From Rubrivivax sp. (GTDB lineage: Bacteria; Pseudomonadota; Gammaproteobacteria; Burkholderiales; Burkholderiaceae_C): a stretch of DNA of 64,000 nucleotides. Where the stretch lies: contig JAIXWM010000085.1 in assembly GCA_027491255.1 (NCBI GenBank), positions 62,001 through 126,000 of the forward strand, written 5' to 3'. A program made the translations under genes and the position numbers. Every line of letters starts with the position of its first letter. Position 1 is the stretch's first letter. The notes beneath the pieces were generated by a model. That model searched no databases. It worked only from the letters and a program-made list of their open reading frames with translations, and was not told where the DNA came from. Shown piece after piece: positions 38,907 to 46,401 of this stretch.

Positions 38907-39821
38907 ATGCCCCACATCCCCGTTCCCCCTGTCGAACTCGCCCCCGGCCTGAGTCTGAGCCGCATCGTCTGGGGCGCCTGGCGTCTGGACGAGGCGGCCG
39001 ACCACTCGCCCTTGACGGTGGCTGCGCGCATCCAGGCCTGCCTGGACCAGGGCATCACCACCTTCGACCACGCCGACATCTACGGCGACTACCGCTGCGA
39101 GACGCTGTTCGGTGACGCACTGCGCGCGCAGCCGGGGCTGAAGGCCCGGATGCAGATCGTCACCAAGACCGACATCATGCTGCTGTCGAAGGCCTGGCCT
39201 GGCACGCGCGTGAAGCACTACGACACCACGCCGCAGCACGTGAGCGCGAGCGTCGACCGCTCGCTGCAGCGCCTGGGCGTGGAGGCGATCGACGTGCTGC
39301 TGATCCACCGCCCCGATCCGCTGATGGACGCGCAGGCGCTCGGCGCCTGCCTGGACGGGCTGATCGACGCCGGCAAGGTCCGCGCTGCGGGCGTGTCCAA
39401 CTTCATGCCCTGGGACGTGGACCTGCTGCAGTCGGCGATGCGCCACCGCCTCGTCACCAACCAGATCGAGCTGCACCCGCTGCACCTGGAGCCCTTCACC
39501 AACGGCCAGCTCGCCCACGCGCAGCAGCACCGCATGCCGGTGATGGCCTGGTCGCCGCTGGCCGGAGGCCGCCTGTTCGCCGACGAGCCGGCGGCGGCGC
39601 GCGTGCGCGCGGCGCTCGAGCGCATCGCGCAAGCCACCGGCGCTGACCTCAGCGCCGCCGCGCTGGCCTGGCTGCTGCATCACCAGGCGCGCGTGCTGCC
39701 TGTCGTCGGCACCACCGACCCCAAGCGCATCGGCACGATCAGCCAGGCCCTGGCCGTACCCATGGACCGCCAGACCTGGTTCGAGGTCTACGAGGCGGGG
39801 CTGGGCCGCGAGGTGCCCTGA
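38907..39821 (+). CDS. aldo/keto reductase, YdhF-like
   Basis: 304 residues with an aldo/keto-reductase barrel. Catalytic region: D and Y in TFDHADIYGDYRCE, K in IVTKTDI, H in LLIHRPDPLM; cofactor loop: VVGTTDPKRIGTISQAL. The ATG at 38907 matches the family start; the frame is open upstream without homology. Its last ~315 bases have a decayed duplicate at 40536-40860, on the far side of the mazEF genes. The substrate is unknown. Confidence 0.88.
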   Translation: MPHIPVPPVELAPGLSLSRIVWGAWRLDEAADHSPLTVAARIQACLDQGITTFDHADIYGDYRCETLFGDALRAQPGLKARMQIVTKTDIMLLSKAWPGTRVKHYDTTPQHVSASVDRSLQRLGVEAIDVLLIHRPDPLMDAQALGACLDGLIDAGKVRAAGVSNFMPWDVDLLQSAMRHRLVTNQIELHPLHLEPFTNGQLAHAQQHRMPVMAWSPLAGGRLFADEPAAARVRAALERIAQATGADLSAAALAWLLHHQARVLPVVGTTDPKRIGTISQALAVPMDRQTWFEVYEAGLGREVP

Positions 39822-39828
39822 GGGCTGT
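39514..39828 (+). repeat. source copy of aldo/keto reductase 3'-end duplication
   Basis: This is the intact version of a segment found again at 40536-40860 in the same orientation. Shared stretches include GGCCGCCTGTTCGCCGACGA, GGCACGATCAGCCAGGCCCT and the end, CGCGAGGTGCC followed by TGAGGGCTGT, which continues past the stop codon. The two copies bracket the mazEF genes. Confidence 0.8.
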
Positions 39829-39881
39829 CTCTGGGCGACCCAGGAGGAGCGGCACGAGGCCCCAGGCCCCGCAGCGCCCGC

Positions 39882-40208
39882 TCACCGGGGCAGTGCCAGA
39901 TGAACCTTGATCGCGTCCTCGACCGCCAACATGTCTGCCTTGGACAGGGTGCCCAGAGGGGTCCTGAGCCGCGACTTGTCAGCCGCCATGATCTGGTCGG
40001 CCATGGCCTTGCTGCTCTGCCCACCCACGTTCACGAGGGCTTCGCCAGGGTAGTGACGACCGGTGTTGCTGGTCACCGGCACGACCACGACGCGTGACAG
40101 GTTCCGGTTCGCGGCGTCATTGCTGACGATCACGGCGGGGCGCGTCTTGCGGATCTCGGAGCCGATCGACGGGTCGAACTCGACCCACCACACTTCACCG
40201 CGTTGCAT
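39882..40208 (-). CDS. mazF: MazF/PemK-family toxin endoribonuclease
   Basis: 108 residues. It opens with QRGEVWWVEFDPSIGSEIRK, the MazF signature in which R-G-E-V-W and the following KTRPAVIVSND form the RNA-cleaving core, then VVVPVTSNTG and ADQIMAADKSRL. It likely cuts single-stranded mRNA at a short sequence when free of antitoxin. The start overlaps the upstream antitoxin gene by 14 bases, the usual coupled arrangement. Codon composition is somewhat less GC-rich than the neighbours, compatible with acquisition. Confidence 0.9.
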   Translation of the reverse strand: MQRGEVWWVEFDPSIGSEIRKTRPAVIVSNDAANRNLSRVVVVPVTSNTGRHYPGEALVNVGGQSSKAMADQIMAADKSRLRTPLGTLSKADMLAVEDAIKVHLALPR

Positions 40209-40425
40209 CGGCCATGTCCCCGGCGATGCCGTTGCACCATTCCAGGGCCTCGGCCTCGCGCGCCTTGTCGGCGGCCATCGCCCGGTAGCCGTCATCGAGT
40301 GAGGTGTCCACCACGTGGGGGCGGAGCAGGTCCTCGATGAACTGGCTCATGCGGCGCTTTCCGACGGTCCGGTACAAGCCTTCGTAAACCGCCTCGTCGA
40401 GCGTGATCGTCATTCGCTTGTGCAT
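40195..40425 (-). CDS. mazE: antitoxin partner of MazF (ribbon-helix-helix type)
   Basis: 76 residues. KRMTITLDEAVYEGLYR and MSQFIEDLLRPHV fit a ribbon-helix-helix DNA-binding domain; the acidic C-terminal half (DDGYRAMAADKAREAEALEW) would wrap the toxin. The family differs from the AbrB-fold MazE of E. coli; the symbol is used for the operon role. An ATG four codons further in is an alternative. Immediately upstream lie three 9-base tandem repeats, probable sites for autorepression. Confidence 0.85.
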   Translation of the reverse strand: MHKRMTITLDEAVYEGLYRTVGKRRMSQFIEDLLRPHVVDTSLDDGYRAMAADKAREAEALEWCNGIAGDMADATR

Positions 40426-40433
40426 GAGCAGCC

Positions 40434-40465
40434 CTTTGTACGCTTTGTACGCTTTGTACGCTTTG
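40434..40465 (-). promoter_or_regulatory. tandem 9-base repeats upstream of mazE
   Basis: Three consecutive copies of CTTTGTACG (plus strand; 40434-40442, 40443-40451, 40452-40460) and a partial fourth (CTTTG) lie 9 bases before the antitoxin start. TATAAC on the minus strand (40468-40473) or TACAAA inside the repeats with TTGAAC (40475-40480) as -35 could form the promoter. Repeats phased at 9 bases are plausible operators for the ribbon-helix-helix antitoxin. Confidence 0.6.
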
Positions 40466-40535
40466 GCGTTATACGTTCAACGCATACTATCACGGCGTCG
40501 TTCGATGGCAGGCACGGCGCGAGAACCCATCGATG

Positions 40536-40860
40536 CCCACCGCGCAGCAGCACCGCAGGCCGGATGGTCGGGTCGCCGATGGCCGGCGGGCGGCCGCCTG
40601 TTCGCCGACGAGCCCGGCGCGGCGCGCGTGCGCGCGGTGCCGCGGTGCTCGAGCGCCTCGCCCGGGCCGCCGGCGCCGATGTCAGCGCCGCCGCGCTGGC
40701 TTGGCTGCTGCACCACCCGGCGCGCGTGCTGCCTGTCGTCGGCACCACCGACCCGGGCCGCATCGGCACGATCAGCCAGGCCCTGGCCATACCCATGGAC
40801 CGCCAGAGCTGGTCGAGGTCTACGAGGCGAAGCTGGGCCGCGAGGTGCCGTGAGGGCTGT
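40536..40860 (+). pseudogene. frameshifted duplicate of aldo/keto reductase 3' end
   Basis: A decayed copy of 39514-39828. Readable pieces occur in different frames: AGGRLFADEPGAARVRA, then VLERLARAAGADVSAAALAW plus VVGTTDPGRIGTISQALAIPM, then VEVYEAKLGREVP to the stop. At least two indels separate them; one is a missing T in the codon for Phe after RQSW. It begins mid-gene, so it was never complete here. It was probably produced when the mazEF block was inserted or by recombination between homologous copies. Confidence 0.85.
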
Positions 40861-40963
40861 GGGCTGACGGTCCTGAACGGACCGGTCGCCATCGCCGCAA
40901 ATGCGTGGCGTCCACCACGTTTCGGCGGACTCGACCTGCCCCTGCAGGAGACCTGGGCCGTGA
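40861..40963. other. spacer between pseudogene and BON gene
   Basis: About 100 bases without a gene. A short inverted repeat, CCTGAACGGACC-like (GGTCC/GGACC around 40869-40882), is present and could act as a weak hairpin. No T-tract was seen. Confidence 0.3.
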
Positions 40964-41278
40964 TCAGGGACGAACTGCGATCTCGTTCTTGATGGATTTC
41001 ACGCCATTGACGCTGCGGGCGAGTTCCTCTGCAGCCGCCTTCTCGGTGGTGCTCTTGGCAAAGCCCGACAACATCACCGTGCCATTCAGCGTCTCGACGC
41101 TGATCGACGCCGCGTCGACCTGCGGGCTCTCGACGAAGCGGCTCTTGACCCGGGCGGTGATGGTGGCATCGTCGACGTAGGCGCCTACGGTCTCCTGGCC
41201 ACGCGAGACGGCGCAGCCTGCAACGGTGAACAAGGCCGTTGCAGCTGCGGCAGCAGCGACAAGGATGCGGATGTTCAT
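40964..41278 (-). CDS. BON-domain lipoprotein
   Basis: 104 residues. A signal peptide with lipobox (TALFTVAGCAVS, C22) is followed by one BON domain: DDATITARVKSRFVESPQVD, then SVETLNGTVMLSGFAKSTTEK and NEIAV. BON proteins (OsmY-like, one domain instead of two) sit in the periplasm and are linked to envelope stress. AAAGGAGA precedes the ATG. It stands in a run of small exported proteins on the minus strand. Confidence 0.9.
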   Translation of the reverse strand: MNIRILVAAAAAATALFTVAGCAVSRGQETVGAYVDDATITARVKSRFVESPQVDAASISVETLNGTVMLSGFAKSTTEKAAAEELARSVNGVKSIKNEIAVRP

Positions 41279-41458
41279 GGTGAATCTCCTTTGGCAAAAC
41301 GAGGTGCTCGGAGTCGATCGAACCAGAACTGCCCGAGGGCATCAACCGGGGGCGATGGTCCGTCTCGATGTCCAGACTGGCGACCCATTCGTTGTTTGTC
41401 ACTTGTAAGGCTCGGCGCTTGAACGCTCTTGAGCGCCGGCAATCCAGACAGCCGGGGC

Positions 41459-41731
41459 CTATGGCTTCAGCTTCTGAGCCACGACACGCCCCTTGCTGTC
41501 GATGTACACGCGATAGCGCTTGCCGTCCTGGCAGGTTGCGACGTGATCGTCGCCCTTCACTGGAGTCGCACTGACGACCTGTCCGCAGGGCAGTCCCAGC
41601 AGTGCAATCACGGCGGTGAGGTCCTTCAGGAGCGCCGTGTCCTCGGCCGCGGCCGCGGCCGCGGGTGCTGCGAGCAGCGCGGCGCACAAGGCAAAACCGG
41701 TGCAGATGTCGAGCCGGCGAGGGATGTCCAT
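41459..41731 (-). CDS. small exported hypothetical protein
   Basis: 90 residues. A signal peptide (TGFALCAALLAAPAAAAAA) precedes about 60 mature residues: LPCGQVVSATPVKGDDHVATC then QDGKRYRVYIDSKGRVVAQK. The second half looks like a small beta-rich domain, loosely similar to PepSY-like or SH3-like folds; the two cysteines could form a disulphide. The function is not known. AGGA lies before the ATG. Confidence 0.65.
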   Translation of the reverse strand: MDIPRRLDICTGFALCAALLAAPAAAAAAEDTALLKDLTAVIALLGLPCGQVVSATPVKGDDHVATCQDGKRYRVYIDSKGRVVAQKLKP

Positions 41732-41747
41732 GGTGGGTCCTGCCTGG

Positions 41748-42410
41748 TTAGAGCTTGTCGAGCTTTGCCGGCTCCGACAGGACGCCCCAGATCGACTCTC
41801 GAGACAACATCAGTGAGCGTGCCAGTGGCGGGTCGGTATCCTGCAGCAGCGCCAGTACCTTCATGACCAGCAGATCGAAGGCCCGCCGCAGTTCGGCCAG
41901 CGACGTCTCGAGCTGTCCCCGGTAGAAGGCCCGAAGCCGCTCGATCAGGTCGTCGAGCTGGTTCTTCAGCGCCAGCTTGGTGAAGGTGCTGATGGCCTTG
42001 GTCTCACGCAGCCGGGTCTCGAGAGACCCGAGATCCAGCGGCGACGGTGCTGTGGCCGCAGGCCCCGCAGGGGGCGGCGCCACAGCAGGCTTGCCGGGGG
42101 ATGGCGGCCTGGACACCCGCGGCCCGTCGGCGTACGGGGCAGGAGATGCTGATGGAGTCATCGGCGCAGGTCGGGGGACGGTCGCCGCGGGTGCGGCGCC
42201 CGGGTCAGCCGTTGCCTGAGGCGGCGCGGACGCCCCGGCAGATGCCGCCCCGGGTGGTGTCCGGTGTTTAGCAGAAGCGTCGTTCACGGCGGATCCGCCC
42301 CTGGGCGGGATCTCCTGCGGCATGTGTCCCAGTCCTGCGCACCCCGCCAGAGAGCCCAGGCTGAATGCCAGGCATGGACCCAGGCCGGAAAGACAACGAG
42401 GGGAAGGCAT
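41748..42410 (-). CDS. lipoprotein with proline-rich linker
   Basis: 220 residues from the ATG at 42410. A lipobox (LGSLAGCAGLG) marks a lipoprotein; then comes a Pro/Ala-rich disordered linker of about 90 residues and a helical C-terminal domain (LETRLRETKAISTFTKLALKNQLDDLIERLRAFYRGQLETSLAEL). No known family was recognised; the helical domain, rich in LRETKAI...KLALKNQ, could bind another envelope protein. A TTG start ten codons upstream is an alternative. It is 16 bases upstream of the small exported protein gene, so probably co-transcribed with it. Confidence 0.62.
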   Translation of the reverse strand: MPSPRCLSGLGPCLAFSLGSLAGCAGLGHMPQEIPPRGGSAVNDASAKHRTPPGAASAGASAPPQATADPGAAPAATVPRPAPMTPSASPAPYADGPRVSRPPSPGKPAVAPPPAGPAATAPSPLDLGSLETRLRETKAISTFTKLALKNQLDDLIERLRAFYRGQLETSLAELRRAFDLLVMKVLALLQDTDPPLARSLMLSRESIWGVLSEPAKLDKL

Positions 42411-42543
42411 GATCGAAGGATCGGTCAACCGAATTCGCAATCCGATGCCTGGCGCAAGGCAGTGGCCGAGTGGTCTGACCAGCGCCGCGAGCTCGGGTGA
42501 TGGTCGCCGCAGGTGCTCCTGGTGTCACTGGCGGCGTTCCTAC

Positions 42544-42789
42544 TCAAGTCGCCATCGCTGTGCGGGATCTCATGCGCCGCCTGACGGGTTCCGCGGGCAT
42601 CAGGATGCGCTCACCAGTGAACACCGCGCGAGGTGCAGAGCTACAGCCGATCAACAGCAAGATCAGCAGCACCACCACGATCACGCCAACGATGCCGCTG
42701 GGAGCGTAGCCCCAGCCCCTGCTGTAGGGCCAGGCTGGAATCACACCCAGCAGCATCAGCACCAGCATGATCAGCAGAACAGTTCCCAG
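42544..42789 (-). CDS. DUF3309-like small membrane protein, no standard start codon
   Basis: The translation from 42789, LGTVLLIMLVLMLLGVIPAW then PYSRGWGYAPSGIVGVIVVVL and LILLLIGC, clearly matches DUF3309 (a two-helix membrane peptide of about 50 residues, usually beginning MGT). Here the expected Met codon is CTG. GGAGG lies 11 bases upstream. After the second helix the frame continues for another 30 residues, longer than the family. Either CTG (or an ACG three codons earlier) is used, or the gene has lost its start. The function of the family is unknown. Confidence 0.55.
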   Translation of the reverse strand: MGTVLLIMLVLMLLGVIPAWPYSRGWGYAPSGIVGVIVVVLLILLLIGCSSAPRAVFTGERILMPAEPVRRRMRSRTAMAT

Positions 42790-42935
42790 GCCCGTTGCGT
42801 CCTCCCGATACGACACCACTGCATGGCGTGACCCCCATCTGCCTGTGGCCTGCGTCCGCGGCAGGATCCTCACCACTGACCAGGCCGAGCATGCTTGCGC
42901 AGCGACAGGGCATGGTTGAGGGTGGTCAAGCGCAG
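42790..42935. other. spacer between DUF3309-like gene and GH31 fragment
   Basis: About 145 bases with no recognisable gene. On the minus strand it is open in the frame of both neighbouring pieces but reads as unrelated sequence, suggesting a junction between unrelated fragments. Confidence 0.3.
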
Positions 42936-43079
42936 TCTTCGTGTCTTCGGGGAAGTCGTAGAAGGTCGAGCGGATGATGGGCTCGTGGTGCGAGGCGGCG
43001 CGCGCGAACCGATGCCACAGGCAGGGCAGCAGCCGAAAGCGCAGTTCAATCGCCGCGCGCATGATGGCGGTGACCTCGG
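42936..43079 (-). pseudogene. fragment of a GH31 glycosidase gene
   Basis: About 140 bases repeat an internal piece of the neighbouring GH31 gene (43566-43709), with roughly nine bases in ten identical. The translation VTAIMRAAIELRFRLLPCLW then ASHHEPIIRSTFYDFPED aligns with VTAIVRSAIELRYRLLPYLW and ASHHEPIIRPTFYDFPED of the intact enzyme. It has no start and no catalytic residues. It is the second partial duplication of a nearby gene in this 4-kb zone. Confidence 0.85.
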
Positions 43080-43272
43080 ACACCCGGCAACTCCTACCTC
43101 TCCAGGCGGGTGGCAGCCTGCGGCCGGATGGCTGGTATCCCAGGAAGTGGTGTGAGTCCTTCAGTGCGCGGCAAGACGCGGAGGGTTGAGTCCGCAAGGC
43201 AAAACGCCGGGGCGCCTGAAGCCTTTTAGATCGCCATAGGGTCGGGCGGAGGTCGGCCCGATCCTCGAGCGA
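43080..43272. other. spacer downstream of the GH31 gene
   Basis: About 190 bases with no gene. It lies immediately 3' of the GH31 stop codon; no convincing terminator hairpin with a T-tract was found. Confidence 0.3.
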
Positions 43273-45399
43273 TCAGAACACCCGCAGTTCCGCCACCGCG
43301 TCGTCGGCCGTCGCCAGCCGGCCTGGTGCCGGCGCGGCGCAAGGGATCCGCGCCCCGGCGCGCGCGAACAGCGGCAGCTTGTCCAGCGGCGCGGGCACGG
43401 TGTGCCACGCACCGCAGGCGTAGGCCTCACGCGTCTCGAAGTCGAACCAGGCGCCGCCGCCGGGCAGAGCGGGCAGCCAGACGCGGCGTTCGCGCTGGCC
43501 GGGCTCGACCACCGGGGCCACCAGCAGGTCGGGGCCGAGCATGAAGTCGTCGCAGTCCTCGAGGCACTGCGCGTCTTCGGGGAAGTCGTAGAAGGTGGGG
43601 CGGATGATGGGCTCGTGGTGCGAGGCCGCACGCTCGAACCGCTGCCACAGGTAGGGCAGCAGCCGGTAGCGCAGTTCGATCGCGGAGCGCACGATGGCGG
43701 TGACCTCGGGGTGCATCCACGGCAGGTTGACGACGTTGCCGGCCTTCCACGAGTTCATCACCATGCGCGGGTTCAGGCAGCAGGCCTGCACCCAGCGCGC
43801 GAACAGCTCGGGCTCGGGCACCGGGCCGTGGAAGCCGCCGACGTCGTGGCCGGTGTTGAACATTCCCGACAGGCTCATCTGCAGCCCGGTGCGGATGTTC
43901 CACTTCAGCGTGCGCCAGCTCGTGCCGTTGTCGCCGGTCCAGGTCTGCGCGTAGCGCTGGATGCCGGGCGGGCCGGCGCGGGTGACGGTGTAGACCGGCT
44001 CGCCCGGGGCAGCGCGCTCGCGCTGCGCCTCGAAGGTGGCGCGCGTCATCAGCAGCGCGTGCAAGGGGCGGCTGCGGTGGATGGGCAGGGGCTGGCCGAA
44101 ACCGTGCGACAGCGCGCTTTCTTCCTGCACCGCGTGCTCGTTGTTGTCGTTCCACCCGGCATCGATGCCCATGTCCAGGATCTGGCGCCGCAGCCCTTCC
44201 TGCCACCAGCGCAGCCCGGCCGGGTGCGTGAAGTCGAGGAAGGCGGCCTGGCCGTCCCAGTAGGGCTCGACCACGGGCCGCTCTTGGTTGTCGGTGATGA
44301 AGCCACCGTCGCGCGCCAGCGTCTCGAAGGCCGGGTGATCGTCCAGCAGGCAGGGCTTGATGTTGGCCACCACCTGAAGCCCGCGTTCGTGGAAGCGCGC
44401 GTTCAGCGCCTGCGGCTGGGGAAACTTGTCGCGGTTCCAGGTGTAGACGTAGCGGCGCGGCCCGCGCATCGAGTAGCCCGAGCCGTAGTGGAAGGCCGAC
44501 ACCGGCACGCGGTGCTCGGCGATCTCGTCGATGAAGGCGTGCAGCCGCGCCTGCGCGTCGGGCGCGTCGGCCAGGCCCATGGCCGTCTGCGCGTAGCCCA
44601 GCGTCCAGCGCGGCGGCAGCGCGGTGCCGCCGACCAGGCGCACGAACTGCGCGATCACCTCGCCGGGCGTGGCGCCGGCCATCAGGTAGAGGTCGAGGTC
44701 GCCGTCGTCGATCTCGACGTGGCGGTACAGGCCGTGGTAGTTGTCGTGCTCGCAGCCCAGGTCGAAGGTGCAGGCCGCGAGCGTGTCGTAGTACAGGCCG
44801 AGCCAGCGGCCCTCGGGCGTGCGGCTGAGCACGAAGGGCCAGTGCTTGTACAGCGGGTCGCCGTGCTCGGGGTCGTAGCCCAGCGAGTCCATCGCCAGCG
44901 TGCGCAGGCGCCGGCCGTGCAGGTTCAGCGGGCCGGTCTTGTCGCCCAGGCCGTGGTAGCGCTCGCCGACGTCGCGCTGCAGGTAGTGGCGCACGGCGCC
45001 GGTGCGCGCGCTGCGCAGGTAGGCGCTGGTGCGGCGGTCCTCGGCCAGCAGCGGGCCGTCGCGTCCGGCGGTCCAGCGCAGGCGCAGCGGCGCGGCCTGC
45101 AGCGTCACGGCCAGCGCGCCGGCGTCCAGGCCGGGTCGGCCGTCACGTTCGAAGGGGGTCAGCGGCGGCGGCTCGAAACCGTGGTCGTCGTCGCGCGAGC
45201 GGCCGTCCCAGGGCACGTCACCACCCGGTTCGGGGGCGACCGCCCAGGTGCGTGGCTCGCGCCAGCCGGCAGCCGGGCGCAGCGACAGCCGCGCCATCGA
45301 CGGCGACAGAAAGCGCAGGCGCATCGTTGCGCCATCGTCCAGCGTGGTGGCGGCGCCCTCGGGGTCGAGGCGCCAGGCGGTGGAGGTCCAGGGTTTCAT
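43273..45399 (-). CDS. GH31 family alpha-glycosidase
   Basis: 708 residues, cytoplasmic (no signal peptide). The nucleophile motif GWNDNNEH has D418, and the acid/base is D490 in TWTGDNGTSW. Other family segments are RYHGLGDKTG, FHYGSGYSM, HDVGGFHG and the C-terminal beta-domains. It probably hydrolyses an alpha-glucoside or alpha-xyloside imported by one of the ABC systems nearby. The ATG at 45399 was chosen because upstream in-frame sequence to 45573 does not resemble the family. It is related to a duplicated fragment at 42936-43079. Confidence 0.92.
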   Translation of the reverse strand: MKPWTSTAWRLDPEGAATTLDDGATMRLRFLSPSMARLSLRPAAGWREPRTWAVAPEPGGDVPWDGRSRDDDHGFEPPPLTPFERDGRPGLDAGALAVTLQAAPLRLRWTAGRDGPLLAEDRRTSAYLRSARTGAVRHYLQRDVGERYHGLGDKTGPLNLHGRRLRTLAMDSLGYDPEHGDPLYKHWPFVLSRTPEGRWLGLYYDTLAACTFDLGCEHDNYHGLYRHVEIDDGDLDLYLMAGATPGEVIAQFVRLVGGTALPPRWTLGYAQTAMGLADAPDAQARLHAFIDEIAEHRVPVSAFHYGSGYSMRGPRRYVYTWNRDKFPQPQALNARFHERGLQVVANIKPCLLDDHPAFETLARDGGFITDNQERPVVEPYWDGQAAFLDFTHPAGLRWWQEGLRRQILDMGIDAGWNDNNEHAVQEESALSHGFGQPLPIHRSRPLHALLMTRATFEAQRERAAPGEPVYTVTRAGPPGIQRYAQTWTGDNGTSWRTLKWNIRTGLQMSLSGMFNTGHDVGGFHGPVPEPELFARWVQACCLNPRMVMNSWKAGNVVNLPWMHPEVTAIVRSAIELRYRLLPYLWQRFERAASHHEPIIRPTFYDFPEDAQCLEDCDDFMLGPDLLVAPVVEPGQRERRVWLPALPGGGAWFDFETREAYACGAWHTVPAPLDKLPLFARAGARIPCAAPAPGRLATADDAVAELRVF

Positions 45400-45689
45400 G
45401 CCGGCGATTGTGCGCGGTGGCGAGGCGCCGGTGGACGCCGGGCAGCCGGGCGGGCGGGTCACGTGCCTGGAGGAGACGAGTAGGCGCGGCCGGAGAAGGT
45501 CGAACTCGGGCCGGCAAGTCAATCGGAAGCGAGTTTTCTCCCTAATCCCCCGGATGTAATGGCAAGATGTCACCCTAGAGCGGGTTCAGGTGCGGCTGCG
45601 TCCGCGCCACGATGCCAGGTTCGTTGCGGAATGCCTGTGCGCCAGCCCGACCAGACCGACCACTCCCTACTGCCCTCTGAACCACACCC
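45400..45689. promoter_or_regulatory. divergent spacer, GH31 gene and OmpA-like gene
   Basis: About 290 bases between outward-facing genes; it must contain two promoters. On the plus strand the region 45537-45585 is relatively AT-rich (TTTTCTCCCTAATC, then TGTAATGGCAAGATG). No convincing LacI-type operator or paired -35/-10 was found. Confidence 0.3.
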
Positions 45690-46364
45690 ATGCGTAATCT
45701 CCTCAGCATCCCGGCCGCGGTGATCGCCCTCAGCCTGCTAGGTGGCTGCAGTTCGATCTCGAAGCTCGTCGACGGGTTCAAGACCACGCCCGAGCCGACC
45801 AAGCCAAGCACGGTCGTTACTCCGACCCCGGCCCCGGCACCTCGTCCGGCGGCGGCTGCCCCCGCCGCGACCGTGGAGCGCGCAGGGCCTGGAGCGACGG
45901 TTGGAGCCGTGGGCGGCAGCAGCCTGGGCGCCACGCTCGGGGTACCGGCGGGCGACTCGCGTGTGGCCAGCATCAGCCCGCCGGCAATCGCCCCCGCGGC
46001 ACCCAGGGACGGGGCTGCAACCCTGCCCCCGGGAACTGCGCGCGTCGTCTACTTCGACTTCGACAGCGCCGTCATCCGTGACGACGCCCGCTCGGTCATC
46101 GAAGCCCACGCGCGGGTGCTGGCCACGGACCGCACGCGCCGCATGACCATCGAAGGGCACACCGACGAGCGCGGCGGCCGCGAGTACAACCTGGCGCTGG
46201 GGCAGAAGCGCGCCGAAGCGGTTCAGCGCGCCCTGGTGGTGCTGGGCGCGAGCGAAGCGCAACTCGAGGCCGTCAGCCTCGGCAAGGAAAGGCCCGCGAT
46301 GCCGGGCTTGAGCGACGAGGCCTCGGCCCGTAACCGCCGAGCGGAGTTGAAGGACCGTCGGTGA
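45690..46364 (+). CDS. OmpA/Pal-family peptidoglycan-binding lipoprotein
   Basis: 224 residues. Lipobox LSLLGGCSS gives a lipidated C20. A disordered Pro/Ala/Thr-rich linker spans about 35-110. The C-terminal OmpA domain includes VVYFDFDSAVIRDDAR, then RRMTIEGHTDERGGREYNLALGQKRAEAV, the meso-diaminopimelate-binding region of Pal. It likely ties the outer membrane to peptidoglycan. It is not accompanied by tol genes, so it is a Pal-like protein rather than the Tol-Pal member proper. Confidence 0.9.
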   Translation: MRNLLSIPAAVIALSLLGGCSSISKLVDGFKTTPEPTKPSTVVTPTPAPAPRPAAAAPAATVERAGPGATVGAVGGSSLGATLGVPAGDSRVASISPPAIAPAAPRDGAATLPPGTARVVYFDFDSAVIRDDARSVIEAHARVLATDRTRRMTIEGHTDERGGREYNLALGQKRAEAVQRALVVLGASEAQLEAVSLGKERPAMPGLSDEASARNRRAELKDRR

Positions 46365-46372
46365 CGCCGGAC

Positions 46373-46401
46373 GGCGTGACGAGTCCTCGCGCCGTCACGC
46401 C
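46373..46401. terminator. hairpin between convergent OmpA-like and ABC genes
   Basis: GGCGTGAC (46373-46380) and GTCACGCC (46394-46401) form a perfect 8-bp stem with a 13-base loop. It overlaps the stop codon of the minus-strand ABC ATPase gene. There is no T-tract on either side, so it may act with Rho or as an RNA-stabilising hairpin. Confidence 0.45.

Noticed and set aside
40434..40465. CRISPR-like or microsatellite array
   Set aside because: The units are contiguous 9-mers without spacers, immediately before an antitoxin gene; an operator is a better reading.
39882..43272. Insertion sequence or integron explaining the accessory zone
   Set aside because: No transposase, terminal inverted repeat, target duplication or integrase was seen; only partial gene duplications support rearrangement.
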